A DNA stretch of 64,000 nt from Haloparvum alkalitolerans (GCF_050122995.1 NZ_JBNLIA010000001.1:248001-312000); one strand, 5' to 3'. Counted from the stretch's first letter, positions 24,865 to 34,705 are shown. Notes: a model not told the origin generated them from the sequence alone. Translations and numbers: made by a program.

Positions 24865-25876
24865 CGCCGGAGGGGATCGCGCGGCCGACGGCGACGCCGA
24901 CCGGCGCGTCCTCGTCACGGGCGGCTGCGGCTACATCGGAAGCGTCCTCGTCCCCCAGTTGCTCGACGACGAGCGCGTGGGCGAGGTCGTCGTCCTCGAC
25001 TCGCTGTCGTCCGGCTCCCCGGCCAACCTCGCGGGGAGCGTCCGGGACGACCTCCGGTTCCGGCGCGGCGACGTGCGCGAGTACGGCGACGTGGAGGGCG
25101 CGGTCCGCGGCGCGGACGCGGTGGTCCACCTCGCGGCCATCACGGGGGCGGCCTCGACCCACGACCGCGAGGCGGAGACGTTCGCGGTCAACCGCGACGG
25201 CACCGAGAACGTCCTCACGGCCGCCGGCAAGTTCGGCGTGGACAACGTCGTGCTCGCCTCCTCGTGTAACAACTACGGCCGCGCGGCCAGTACCGACATC
25301 GACGAGGAGACCGACCAGAACCCGCTGAACCCCTACGCGGAGTCGAAGGTCGCCGCGGAGGGACTGCTCGCGGACGCGATGGCGACCCACGGCTTCGACG
25401 GCACCGCGCTCCGGATGAGCACCAACTACGGCTGGTCGCCGGGCGTCCGGTTCAACCTCGTCGTGAACCACTTCGTCTTCCGCGGGCTCACCGGCCGCCC
25501 GCTCACCGTCTACGGCGACGGGAGCAACTGGCGTCCCTTCATCCACGTCCGCGACGCGGCCCGCGCGTACGCCCACGCGGCGCTGGAGCCGGAGTCGTGG
25601 CCCGAGCGGGTGTACAACGTCGGCTCCAACGAGGGGAACTACCGGATCGCGGAGATCGCCGAGGTCGTCCGCGAGGAGCTGGACCGCGACCTCGACGTGA
25701 CGTACCTGGAGGACGAACACCCCGGCCCCTCCTACCACGTGAACTTCGACCGGCTCGCGGAGACCGGCTTCGAACCCGAGTGGACCCTCCGGGAGGGGAT
25801 CCGGGACATGGCCGTGGAGTTGCGGGGGACCGACCCGGCCGCCGGGACGCCCGCGGAAGCAGGTGACCACTCATGA
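24857..25876 (+). CDS. NAD-dependent nucleotide-sugar epimerase/dehydratase
   Basis: A 339-residue extended SDR. Seen: VTGGCGYIGSVLVPQLL, VVHLAAITGAAS, the Tyr-Lys pair in NPYAESKVAAE, RMSTNYGWSPGVRFN, and LTVYGDGSNWRPFIHV. It resembles archaeal UDP-glucose 4-epimerase-like enzymes, but specificity cannot be assigned. It overlaps the sqdB-like gene by 8 nt and the next gene by 4 nt, so the three are one operon. Confidence 0.88.
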   Translation: MSDAGGDRAADGDADRRVLVTGGCGYIGSVLVPQLLDDERVGEVVVLDSLSSGSPANLAGSVRDDLRFRRGDVREYGDVEGAVRGADAVVHLAAITGAASTHDREAETFAVNRDGTENVLTAAGKFGVDNVVLASSCNNYGRAASTDIDEETDQNPLNPYAESKVAAEGLLADAMATHGFDGTALRMSTNYGWSPGVRFNLVVNHFVFRGLTGRPLTVYGDGSNWRPFIHVRDAARAYAHAALEPESWPERVYNVGSNEGNYRIAEIAEVVREELDRDLDVTYLEDEHPGPSYHVNFDRLAETGFEPEWTLREGIRDMAVELRGTDPAAGTPAEAGDHS

Positions 25877-26877
25877 GCAACGACGACGGAACGGACGACG
25901 AGGCACCGGGAGCCGAACCGACGATAGCGGTCACGGGCGCGGCCGGCTACATCGGCAGCCGCGTGGTGGCCGCGATGCGGGAGCGGCACCCCGACTGGAC
26001 CGTCACCGCGCTCGACAACCAGTACCGCGGACAGGTCGACGCGGTCGGCGACGTCGAGGTCGCACACGTCGACATCAGGAACCGCGACCGACTGGAGGAC
26101 GCGCTCGCGGGCGCGGACGTCGTCTGTCACCTCGCGGCGATAAGCGGCGTCGACGACTGCGAGGAGCACCCCGACCTGGCCTACGAGGTGAACGTCACCG
26201 GGACGAACAACGTCGCGTGGTTCTGCCGCAAGACCGGCGCGGCGCTCGTCTTCCCGTTCAGCATGGCCGTGCTCGGGGACCCCGAGTCGTTCCCCATCAC
26301 CGCCGACCAGCCCCGCGACCCCCTCAACTGGTACGGCCGCACGAAACTGCTGGGCGAGCGGTCGATCGAGACGTTCGCGGACGGCGCGTTCCCCGCGCAC
26401 CTGTTCCTGAAGTCGAACCTCTACGGCGAGCACGTCGTGGACGGCACGGAGGTCGGCAAGCCCACCGTCATCAACTTCTTCGCGGACCGCGCGCTCGCGG
26501 GCGAGCCGCTCACCGTCTACGAGCCGGGCTCGCAGGCGCGCAACTTCGTCCACGTCAAGGACGTGGCGCGGGCCTACGTCGACAGCGCCGAGTGCCTGCT
26601 CGCACAGCTCGACCGCGGCGAGACCGGCACGGAGACCTACGAGATCGCCGGCACGGAGGACATGAGCGTGATGGCGGTCGCGGAGATCGTCAGCGAGGCC
26701 GCCGGCGACCTGCTGGGGACGGCGGTCGACGTGGAACTCGTCGAGAACCCCCGCGGCGCGGAGACGATGGTCGAGGAGTTCGGCGTCGACGTCTCGGCGG
26801 CGCGGGAGACGCTCGGGTGGGAGCCCGAGGAGAGCGTCGCGGACTCGGTCCGCCGGCTGCTCGAGCGTCACTCGTAG
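25873..26877 (+). CDS. NAD-dependent nucleotide-sugar epimerase/dehydratase
   Basis: A 334-residue extended SDR, third in the operon (ATGA overlap). Seen: VTGAAGYIGSRVVAAM, VCHLAAISGVDDCEEHP, the Tyr-Lys pair in NWYGRTKLLGERS, KSNLYGEHVVDG, and RNFVHVKDVARAY. It is only distantly similar to the preceding SDR, so this is not a recent tandem duplication. Probably makes or modifies a sugar nucleotide for the same glycan or glycolipid. Confidence 0.87.
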   Translation: MSNDDGTDDEAPGAEPTIAVTGAAGYIGSRVVAAMRERHPDWTVTALDNQYRGQVDAVGDVEVAHVDIRNRDRLEDALAGADVVCHLAAISGVDDCEEHPDLAYEVNVTGTNNVAWFCRKTGAALVFPFSMAVLGDPESFPITADQPRDPLNWYGRTKLLGERSIETFADGAFPAHLFLKSNLYGEHVVDGTEVGKPTVINFFADRALAGEPLTVYEPGSQARNFVHVKDVARAYVDSAECLLAQLDRGETGTETYEIAGTEDMSVMAVAEIVSEAAGDLLGTAVDVELVENPRGAETMVEEFGVDVSAARETLGWEPEESVADSVRRLLERHS

Positions 26878-26964
26878 GGGGCCGCCGGCCCCCGTGCGCC
26901 TCCGCCGATCGTACCAACGCAATAAGTTTTATTAGCTGACGTATGTCAAGAGTTGTCTGTACTC

Positions 26965-27177
26965 ATGGGACTGTTCTCGACGGACTGCGCGTACTGTGGC
27001 GACTCGGGTGCCAAGGAGAACTGCAGCCAGTGCGGGATGAACTTCCACGCCGACTGCGCACAGCGGCGTGGAGATCTCCAGATCAAAGAGGAGAGCGGCG
27101 GACTCCTCAGTTCGGGGTCGACGCACTACCGGTGGGCCTGTCCGAACTGCAACCGGCGGTCGAACGGCACGATCTGA
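26965..27177 (+). CDS. Small zinc-finger protein
   Basis: A 70-residue protein with cross-brace-like Cys/His spacing: CAYCGDSGAKENCSQCG, then FHADCAQ, then WACPNCNRR. It could bind two zinc ions in a PHD/RING-like fold. It has its own TATA box (TTTTATTA at 26928-26935, about 32 nt before the ATG), so it is not simply part of the SDR operon. ATG 26965 is chosen over a TTG four codons upstream. Function unknown. Confidence 0.75.
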   Translation: MGLFSTDCAYCGDSGAKENCSQCGMNFHADCAQRRGDLQIKEESGGLLSSGSTHYRWACPNCNRRSNGTI

Positions 27178-27228
27178 ACGCGGGTCGCGGCGTCGTTCCT
27201 CTCGGGGGACTCGAGGGGAGCCGACCGC

Positions 27229-30200
27229 CTACCACGCGACGCGCCGCCCGAGCACGAACACGACGAGCGCGAGCAGCAGCGCGCCGAGGAACGACTCGAG
27301 GCCGGCGAGCGTCCGGGCGGTCGTCCCGACCGGCTGGATGTCGCCGTAACCGAGCGTCGTGAAGGTGACCATGCTGAAGTAGAGGTTCTTCCCGAGGATG
27401 ATGAGTCCCTCCGGCGTCAACAGCGCGCTCAGGCTGTCGATGCCGTCCGTCGTGAGGTCGCTGGCCCCGCGGGTCCCCTCCGTCAGCGTCGCGTAGAGGA
27501 ACCCCCAGGTGACGATGGCGAACGCGGAGATGTAGATCACTCGCCAGAGCCGCTCGCCGTAGCCGCAGGTCTGGTAGAGCACCCCGTTCCCGACCCACTT
27601 GCCCGCGGCCGTCAACCGGGCGAGCGGGTCGGCCGCGCCGTCCGCGTCGCCGTCCGCGCGGAACGCGATGGCGGCGTTTTTCCGGCGCCGGTAGGTCATC
27701 TCCTTGATGAAGAACTCCGAGGCGGCCTTCCTGTCGCCGAAGTCGGCGGCGCCGTTCTTGGCCTTGAGGTAGGTGCTCTCGAGGACCGCCGGGTCGGTTA
27801 TCGGCTCCACCTCGGGGAAGCGCGACGACTCCGCGGGCGCCCACTCGTGGATCACCCAGTCGTTGCGCGCGAGCGACTCCTTGTGGCGGGTGAAATCGAA
27901 GTCCTCGAACGTGGTGTTTTTGAACCGGAACTCGTCGAAGAGGTCCCGGCGGTCGCCGGTCAGCCGCACCTCGCCCAGCGTCGCTCCGGTCAGGTCGTAG
28001 ACGGGGGGGTCCTCCGCGGGCTGGGTGATCCGGCCGCCGGCCAGCGTCGCGTGGCTCATGTCGACCGCCTGCATCCCGGCCGCACACGACGCGCGCATCG
28101 TGACGCGCTCGTCGAACCGGACGTGGGCGAAGTCGGCGGGCGCCGCGAAGGTGACGCCCTCGAACGTTGCGTAGTGGAACCGCGCCCGCTCGAAGGTGAC
28201 CTCGTCGTGGAACGTCGCGCGGTCGAACGCGCCCAGTTCCCTGAAGCGGACGTCCTGGAAGTTCGCGCCGCCGCGGACCTCGACGCCGGTGAAGTTGGCG
28301 TACTCGAACCGGGCCTGTGCGAACGCGGCGTCGCCCTCGAAGACCGCGTCCTCGAACGTCGCGTCGTCGTTCTCGTGGTTGGTCTTCCCGCGGAACTCCG
28401 TCGCCCTGAAGTTCGCCTCCCCGGCGAAGCGGACGCCCGCGAACGAGGTGTCGTCGTCGAACCGGATCCGGTCGAACGACGCGGCGCCGGCGAACTCGGC
28501 GCCCGCGAAGCCGGCCGCCTGCTCGAACACCGCCCCCGAGAACGTCGCGTCCCCGCCCACGGAAACCCCCTCGAAGCTGGCCGTTCCGGTGAAGCGGCTC
28601 TCCTTGAAGCCGAGCTCGGCGGCCACCTGCACGCCGTCGAAGCGGGCGTAGCGGAACTCCACCCGCTCGAAGTCGGCGGTGGCCGCGAACGTCGCGTCCT
28701 GGAAGTCGGCGTCGTCGACGGCGTGTTCGCCGCCGTGGAACTCGCTCCCGCGGAACGTCGCCGGCGCCTCGAAGGCGACGTCCGCGAAGCAGACGTCGTG
28801 GTCGAATCGGCTTCGCAGGAACACCGCGCGGTCCCTGAAGGTGGCCCCCTCGAAGGTCGTCGTGTCGTCGAACCACGCCTCCCTGAACGCCACGGCGCCC
28901 TCGAAGGCGACGCCCGCGAAGGTGGCGGTCGCGACCCACGCCCGGTCGAAGTCGGCCCGGTCCTCGAAGGTGGCGTCCTCGAACGAGACGGCGTCCTCGA
29001 CCGTGTTTCCGCCCGAGAACGCGACCCCCGACGCGTCGACCGGCCCCTCGAAGGCGGCCCCGTCGAAGGCGGCCGCGCGCCCGAACGACGCGCCGACCAG
29101 CACGAGGGGCCCCTTGAACGTCGCGTCGACGGCGGTCGTCTCGCCGAACTCCCCTCGCCGGAAGTCGGCCTCGCTCTCGAACGTCGCGTCGGCGAGGCTG
29201 AGGTCCTCGTCGTCGACGTTGTCGCCGCCGCGGAACTCGACGCCCCGGAACGAGGCGTCGTCGCGGAACGCCGCCCCCGAGAAGTCGGCGTCGTCGTCGA
29301 ACCGCCCCTCGTCGAACGTCACCGTCCCGGCGAACGCCGCCCCGGCGAACACCACCTCGCGGTCGAACGTCGCGTGCGCGAACCCCGCGGTCGCCCCGAA
29401 CCGGGCGTCAGCGAACGTCGCGAACCGGAACCGGGCCATCTCGAAGTCGACGGGTCCGCGGATCTCAGCGTCCCTGAACGAGAGGTCCTCGTCGTCGGCG
29501 TTGTCCCCGCCGCGGAACTCCGCCCCGGTGAAGTCGGCCCCCTCCTCGAGAACGAGCGACGAGAAGTCGGCGTCGCCGGCGAAGCGGACCTCGCCGAAGT
29601 CGACCCCAGCGCGGGCCTCGACGCCCCGGAAGTCGGCGTCGCCGTCGAACGCCGCGTCGGCGAACGTCGCCTCCCCTTCGAAGACGACCTCGTGGAAGTC
29701 CGCGAACGCGAAGCGGGCCGCGGTGAAGCTCGCCCGCCCGGCGAACGTGGAGCGCTCGAAGTCCGCGTCGTCCGAGAGCACGTTATCGCCGCCGCGGAAC
29801 TCCGCGCCCCGGAAGTCGGCCGCCCCCCCGAAGGCCACGTCGATGAACTCGGCGTCGCTGTCGAAGGTCGCCTCCGCGAAGCCGGCGTCGGCCTCGAAGG
29901 TCGTCCCCTCGAAGTCGGCGTACCGGAACTCCGCTTTCAGGAACGTCGCGTCGCCCGCGAAGACGGCGTCCTCGAAGCAGACGTCGTCGTCGAGGAGGTT
30001 GGCGTCGCCGCGGAACTCCACGCCCCGGAAGCTCGCGGGACCCTCGAAGCGGGCCCGGCGAAAGCAGGTGTCGCCGTCGACCCGCGTCTCGTCGAGGGTC
30101 GCCTCGCCCGCGACGCGGAGGCCGGACGCCTCCAGGTCGTCCGCGAACGTCGCCCCGGTCAGCGAGACGGCGTCGACGGTCGCCTCGTCCAACAGCCACG

Positions 30201-30639
30201 CGTCCTCGAGTTCGGCGTCGCGACCGTCGATCGCGGCCACGCTCGCGTGCCGCAGGTCGACCGCCTGTTTCACCGTCGCCCGTTCGACGTCGACGGTACC
30301 GTCGACGACCGCGTAGCGCAGGTCTATCGGGTGGTTGTCGGCCCCCTCGACGATCAGGTAGCTCAGGTCGATCCCCTCGAACCTGGCGCCGAGGAACTGC
30401 TTGCGGCGCCGTCCGCCCTCGCGGACCGCCGACAGAAACCGCTCGCGCAGCGCGTCGTCGTCGACCCCGACCTCGCGGCGCCGCTCCGGCGACAGGTGGA
30501 ACGGGCACCTGTCGGTCCCCTCGACGGCCTCGCGGTGGCACTCCCACGCCTCCGCGGGGCCGTGGTGGTTGGCCGCGGCTCTCGGCTCCTCGTCGGCCTC
30601 GCGTGCGGGCTCTAGCCGGTACTCACAGCGGTCGCTCAC
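27229..30639 (-). CDS. Giant pentapeptide-repeat protein with K+ channel pore (intact filter)
   Basis: A 1136-residue protein. Residues 1-70 form a Cys/His-containing head (MSDRCEYRLEP, WECHREAVEG, CPFHLSPERR). Residues about 80-870 are near-continuous pentapeptide repeats (A[D/T]F-x-x type), a right-handed beta-helix, interrupted periodically by FRGAEFRGGDNV-x-DDADF loops. A linker (ESTYLKAKNGAADFGDRKAASEFFIKEMTYRRRKN) leads to two membrane helices framing TLGYGD at residues 1095-1100, the K+ selectivity filter. It is predicted to form a tetrameric K+ channel with very large cytoplasmic beta-solenoid arms. Second of two tandem paralogues, 40 bp after the first. Confidence 0.85.
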   Translation of the reverse strand: MSDRCEYRLEPAREADEEPRAAANHHGPAEAWECHREAVEGTDRCPFHLSPERRREVGVDDDALRERFLSAVREGGRRRKQFLGARFEGIDLSYLIVEGADNHPIDLRYAVVDGTVDVERATVKQAVDLRHASVAAIDGRDAELEDAWLLDEATVDAVSLTGATFADDLEASGLRVAGEATLDETRVDGDTCFRRARFEGPASFRGVEFRGDANLLDDDVCFEDAVFAGDATFLKAEFRYADFEGTTFEADAGFAEATFDSDAEFIDVAFGGAADFRGAEFRGGDNVLSDDADFERSTFAGRASFTAARFAFADFHEVVFEGEATFADAAFDGDADFRGVEARAGVDFGEVRFAGDADFSSLVLEEGADFTGAEFRGGDNADDEDLSFRDAEIRGPVDFEMARFRFATFADARFGATAGFAHATFDREVVFAGAAFAGTVTFDEGRFDDDADFSGAAFRDDASFRGVEFRGGDNVDDEDLSLADATFESEADFRRGEFGETTAVDATFKGPLVLVGASFGRAAAFDGAAFEGPVDASGVAFSGGNTVEDAVSFEDATFEDRADFDRAWVATATFAGVAFEGAVAFREAWFDDTTTFEGATFRDRAVFLRSRFDHDVCFADVAFEAPATFRGSEFHGGEHAVDDADFQDATFAATADFERVEFRYARFDGVQVAAELGFKESRFTGTASFEGVSVGGDATFSGAVFEQAAGFAGAEFAGAASFDRIRFDDDTSFAGVRFAGEANFRATEFRGKTNHENDDATFEDAVFEGDAAFAQARFEYANFTGVEVRGGANFQDVRFRELGAFDRATFHDEVTFERARFHYATFEGVTFAAPADFAHVRFDERVTMRASCAAGMQAVDMSHATLAGGRITQPAEDPPVYDLTGATLGEVRLTGDRRDLFDEFRFKNTTFEDFDFTRHKESLARNDWVIHEWAPAESSRFPEVEPITDPAVLESTYLKAKNGAADFGDRKAASEFFIKEMTYRRRKNAAIAFRADGDADGAADPLARLTAAGKWVGNGVLYQTCGYGERLWRVIYISAFAIVTWGFLYATLTEGTRGASDLTTDGIDSLSALLTPEGLIILGKNLYFSMVTFTTLGYGDIQPVGTTARTLAGLESFLGALLLALVVFVLGRRVAW

Positions 30640-30679
30640 GGGGCGGTCACCCCGTGGCGCGGCCCCCGCGAGCGGCGCG

Positions 30680-33600
30680 TCACCACGCGACCCGCCTCCC
30701 GAGCACGAACACGACGAGCGCTATCAACAGCGCGCCGAAGTACGCCTCGAGGCTGGCGAGCCATCGGGCGAGGGAGCTTCCGGGAGCGCCGACGTACTCC
30801 AGCGTGATGAACGTCGCCGTGCTGAAGTACATGTTCTGGCCGACCGCGAGGAGGCCGTCGGGGGTAGCGAACTCCGCGGCGCTGGTGACCGTCCGCAGGC
30901 TCGACCCCTCGCCGCCGGTGGGGACGATCGTGTACAGCAGCGCCCAGAACACGATCGCGACGCTGGAGATGTAGACGATCCGCCAGAGCCGCTCGCCGTA
31001 GCCGCAGGTCTGGTAGAGCACGTTGTTGCCGGCCCACTTGCCGAGCGCGCGGACCCGGCCGAGCGCCCCCACGTCGGAGGCGTCCTCGGCGTCGCCCTCC
31101 CACGGGACGAACGCGTCGACGGCGTCGTGGGTCGCGAGGTTGGCGTTCTCGGCCACGTCGTAACCCGCCGCGATCTTCCAGTTCTTCTTGCGCCGGTAGA
31201 TCATCTCGCGGATGAAGAACTCGGCGGCGGCCTTGCGGTCCCCGTAGTCGCTGGCGCAGTTCTTCGCCTTCAGGTAGGTGTTCTCCAGCGTCGCGGGGTT
31301 GTCGATGGCGGCGACGCTCCCCTCCGGGATGACCGCGTCGCCGGCCGCGAACTCGTGGATCGACCACCCGTTCTCCGCGAGGTGCGCCTTGTGTGCGCTG
31401 AAGTCGAACCCATCGAAGTCGGTGTTACAGAACCGGAAATGGTCGAAGAGCGGGTAGGCGCTGTCGGAGTGGTCGAGCGTGACCGAGCCCACGACAGCGT
31501 CGGTGAGGTCGTAAAACGCGCTGCCGACCTCGGGTTGGCCCATCGTCCCGCCGCCGATCGCCGCGTCGCGGAGGTCCACCAGCGTCTCCCCGCGCTCGCC
31601 CGCTTCGGGCCGGAACGCCGCGCTCTCGCTGACCGTCACCCCCACGAACGTCGCCGCCTCGCCGAAGGTCGTCCCTCGGAAGTTGGCGTACGCGAAGGTG
31701 ACGCGACCGAAGTCGGCCCCCGCCTCGAAGACGGCGCCGCCGAAGTCCGCGTCCTCCTCGTGCATGTTCGCGGTCGCCTCGAACTGCGAGGCCCGAAAGC
31801 TCGCGCCGTCCCGGAACCGCGCCTCCGCGAACGTCGTCGCCTCGTGGAACAGCACCTTCTCGAAGGAGCCGGCCGCCCGGAACGACGCTCCGGAGAAGTC
31901 GACCGTGGACTCGAACTCGACGCCGTCGAACGCGGCGGCCCCCTCGAAGACGGCGTCGGCGAACCGCGCCTCGCCCTCGAAGACGGCGTCGGGGAACGCC
32001 GCCTCGCCGCGGAACGTCGCCCCGGCGAAGTTACCGAAGCGGAACGTCGTCAGACCGAAGTCGGCGTCGTCGCCGAACGTCGCTCCGGTGAAGTCGGCGT
32101 CGTCGACGGTGTAGGCCCCGCCCAGAAACTCCGTCCCCCGGAAGGTCACGCCCGCCTCGAAGGCGGCGTCCGCGAAGCAGGCGTCGCTCTCGAACCGGAT
32201 CTCCATGCAGTCGACGGGCGCGGCGAAGGCGGCGCCCGTGAGGTCGACGGCGCCCTCGAACGCGGTGAACGAGAGGTCGACCGTCCCCTCGAAGACGGCG
32301 CGCTCGGCGTGGAACCCGTCGAACGACGACCGCGAGAGCGTCGCCGCGCCCGCGACGGTCGCGTCGTCGAACCCCGCGGTCCCGAACTCGACGGCGTCGA
32401 AGTCGGCGTCGTCGCCGAAGGCGGCACCGCCGAACGCGGCGTCGTCGGCGTCGTCGGTCCAGCCGTCGAACTCCGCGCCGAAGAACGTCACCGCGCCGCC
32501 GAAGGTGCAGTCCTCGAAGCGCCCGTCGCGCCGGAAGTGCGTCTCCTCGAAGGACGCGGTCGCCTCGAACGTCGCGCCCATGAACCGGGCGGTCTTCTCG
32601 AAGGTCGCGCCCGCGAAGGTGGCCGGCCCGGTGAACGTCGCGTCGGCGAACTCCGCGTACGCGAGGGCCGCCTTCTCGAAGGTCGCCTCGCCCGCGACGG
32701 TCGCGCCGGCGAAGGTCACGTCGTCGTTGAGGACGTTGTCGCCGCCGCGGAACTCCACGCCCGCCGCGTCGAGGTCGCCGCCGATGGACGCGCCGTCGAA
32801 GGCGGCGTCGTCGCGGAAGCGGGTCTCCTCGAGCGAGAGCGTCCCGCGGACGGTGGCGTCGGAGAACTCCGCGTCGTCCGCGAACACCGCGGCGTCGAAG
32901 CCCGCTCGCCCGGTCACCTCGATCCCCCGAAAGGCGGCGTATCTGAACCGCGCGGCCTCGAAGTCCGCGTCGCCGTCGACGGTCGCGTCCGCGAAGGTCA
33001 CGTCGTCGTGGTTCACGTTCGCCTCGCCGTGGAACTCGGCGCCGCGGAACGAGGCGTCGGCGTCGACGCGCACGTGGGAGAAGTCGGCGTCGCCGCGGAA
33101 CCGCGCCTCGTCGAAGTCGGCCCCGTCGGCGAACGTCGTCCGGTCGAAGCGCGCCCGCTGGGCTATCCGAACGCCCGCGAACCGCGCGTCGTCGCGGAAG
33201 GCGGCGTCGGTGAACGTGGCGTTGCGGAACGCCGCGGCGCGGAACACTGCCGGACCGTCGAAGGCCGCCTCCCGGAACGTGGCGTCCTCGTCCTCGAGGT
33301 TGTCCCCGCCGTCGAACTCGGCGCCGGCGAAGCTCGCGGCCGCTTCGAAGGCGGCGCCCGCAAACGAGCAGTCCCGCCGGAACCGCGCCTCGTCGAACGA
33401 GCAGTCCCCGGAAAACGCCGCGGCCGCGAACGAGGCGTCGTCGCCGAAGACGGCGTCGTCGAAGACGGCCGAGGCGAACGCGGCGCCGTCGAACCGCGCC
33501 ACGGTGAAGACCGCGCCGTCGAACCGGGCGGCGTCGGCGAACGTCGCGTCCGCGAAGGTGAGGTTGTCGTCGGTGGCGTTGTCCGACCCCTCGAACTCCG

Positions 33601-34705
33601 CGCCGAGGAACCGAACGGCGTCGGCGAACGCGGCCGATTCGAAGCTCGTGTCGCCGAGGAACCGGGCCTCCGCGGCCTCGAAGGTTCCCTCGACGCGCAC
33701 GTCGTCGAAGAAGGCGTCCTCCGCGAAGGCGGCGTCGTCGAAGGCGGCGTCCCCCTCGAAGGCGGCGCCCGTGAAGTTCGCCAGCGTGAACTCCGTGCGC
33801 GTGAACGCCGCGTCGCCGCCGAACCGCGCGCCCGAGAAGTCGGCGTCGTCGTAGAGCACGTTGGCGTCGCCGTGGAACTCGGCGCCGCGGAACGACGCGC
33901 CGGCGTCGAAGGCGGCGTCCCTGAACTCGCCGTCGCCGGTGAACGTGGCCTCGTCGAAGGAGACGGGCTCGCGGAACGCGACGCCGACGAAGTCCGCGTA
34001 CCTGAACACCGCCTTGCGGAACGACGCCCCGGCGTGGAAGACGGCGTCCTCGAAGCAGGCGTCGTCGTCCTTGAGGTTGGCGTCGCCGCGGAACTCCACG
34101 CCGTCGAAGGAGGCGTCCGCCTCGTAGACCGTCTCGCGCAGGCAGGTGTCGCCGTGGAACCGGGCCTCTTCGAACCGGACCTCGTCGCGGAACGTCGCTT
34201 CGATGAGGTCGACGTCGCCCTCGAACGTCGCGCTCGTCACGTCGAAGCGCCCCCCGACCGTCACCCCGGACAGGTCACACCGATGCGCGAAGGCGGCCTC
34301 GCGCCAGTCGACCGCGTCGAGCCGGGCGTCCCGCAGGTCGACCGGCTGGCGAAGGTCCGCATTGCGCGCCGCGAACGTCCCCTCGACCCGCGCGTGCCGG
34401 AGGTCGATCGGATACCGGTCGGCGGCGTCGACCACCAGGTGGTCAAGCGTCGCCGCCGGCAGGTGCGCGCCGACGAACTGCTTGGTCCGGCGGCCGTCGG
34501 CCGCGGCGGCCTCGCGGAGGGCCGACTCGACCGCGGCCGCGTCGACGCCGAGCTCCTCGCGCCGCTCGGGCGGGAGGTGGAACACGCAGCGGTCGGCGTC
34601 CTCGTGTTCCTCGTGCGGGCAGGTCCACGCCTCCGCGAGGGTGCTCTCCCGGTCCCCCTCCCACTCGGCGGGATCGAACCGGTAGGAACACGCCACGGGG
34701 ATCAC
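30680..34705 (-). CDS. Giant pentapeptide-repeat protein with channel-like pore (altered filter)
   Basis: A 1341-residue paralogue of the downstream protein, with the same layout: Cys/His head (WTCPHEEHEDADRCVFHLPPERR), about 1000 residues of pentapeptide repeats, the linker with YLKAKNCASDYGDRKAAAEFF, then CGYGERLWRIVYIS and two membrane helices ending ALVVFVLGRRVAW. The filter TLGYGD is replaced by TLEYVG (residues 1301-1306), followed by APGSS. It is therefore unlikely to select K+ alone, and may be a silent or modulatory subunit. GTG 34705 is chosen because it overlaps the UPF0114 stop (GTGA); GTG 34696 and 34717 are alternatives. Confidence 0.82.
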   Translation of the reverse strand: MIPVACSYRFDPAEWEGDRESTLAEAWTCPHEEHEDADRCVFHLPPERREELGVDAAAVESALREAAAADGRRTKQFVGAHLPAATLDHLVVDAADRYPIDLRHARVEGTFAARNADLRQPVDLRDARLDAVDWREAAFAHRCDLSGVTVGGRFDVTSATFEGDVDLIEATFRDEVRFEEARFHGDTCLRETVYEADASFDGVEFRGDANLKDDDACFEDAVFHAGASFRKAVFRYADFVGVAFREPVSFDEATFTGDGEFRDAAFDAGASFRGAEFHGDANVLYDDADFSGARFGGDAAFTRTEFTLANFTGAAFEGDAAFDDAAFAEDAFFDDVRVEGTFEAAEARFLGDTSFESAAFADAVRFLGAEFEGSDNATDDNLTFADATFADAARFDGAVFTVARFDGAAFASAVFDDAVFGDDASFAAAAFSGDCSFDEARFRRDCSFAGAAFEAAASFAGAEFDGGDNLEDEDATFREAAFDGPAVFRAAAFRNATFTDAAFRDDARFAGVRIAQRARFDRTTFADGADFDEARFRGDADFSHVRVDADASFRGAEFHGEANVNHDDVTFADATVDGDADFEAARFRYAAFRGIEVTGRAGFDAAVFADDAEFSDATVRGTLSLEETRFRDDAAFDGASIGGDLDAAGVEFRGGDNVLNDDVTFAGATVAGEATFEKAALAYAEFADATFTGPATFAGATFEKTARFMGATFEATASFEETHFRRDGRFEDCTFGGAVTFFGAEFDGWTDDADDAAFGGAAFGDDADFDAVEFGTAGFDDATVAGAATLSRSSFDGFHAERAVFEGTVDLSFTAFEGAVDLTGAAFAAPVDCMEIRFESDACFADAAFEAGVTFRGTEFLGGAYTVDDADFTGATFGDDADFGLTTFRFGNFAGATFRGEAAFPDAVFEGEARFADAVFEGAAAFDGVEFESTVDFSGASFRAAGSFEKVLFHEATTFAEARFRDGASFRASQFEATANMHEEDADFGGAVFEAGADFGRVTFAYANFRGTTFGEAATFVGVTVSESAAFRPEAGERGETLVDLRDAAIGGGTMGQPEVGSAFYDLTDAVVGSVTLDHSDSAYPLFDHFRFCNTDFDGFDFSAHKAHLAENGWSIHEFAAGDAVIPEGSVAAIDNPATLENTYLKAKNCASDYGDRKAAAEFFIREMIYRRKKNWKIAAGYDVAENANLATHDAVDAFVPWEGDAEDASDVGALGRVRALGKWAGNNVLYQTCGYGERLWRIVYISSVAIVFWALLYTIVPTGGEGSSLRTVTSAAEFATPDGLLAVGQNMYFSTATFITLEYVGAPGSSLARWLASLEAYFGALLIALVVFVLGRRVAW

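Noticed and set aside
27229..34705. Recent gene duplication or assembly artefact of the two giant proteins
   Set aside because: The repeat regions differ in length and sequence, and the filters differ; only the linker and pore are closely alike. This is an old duplication.
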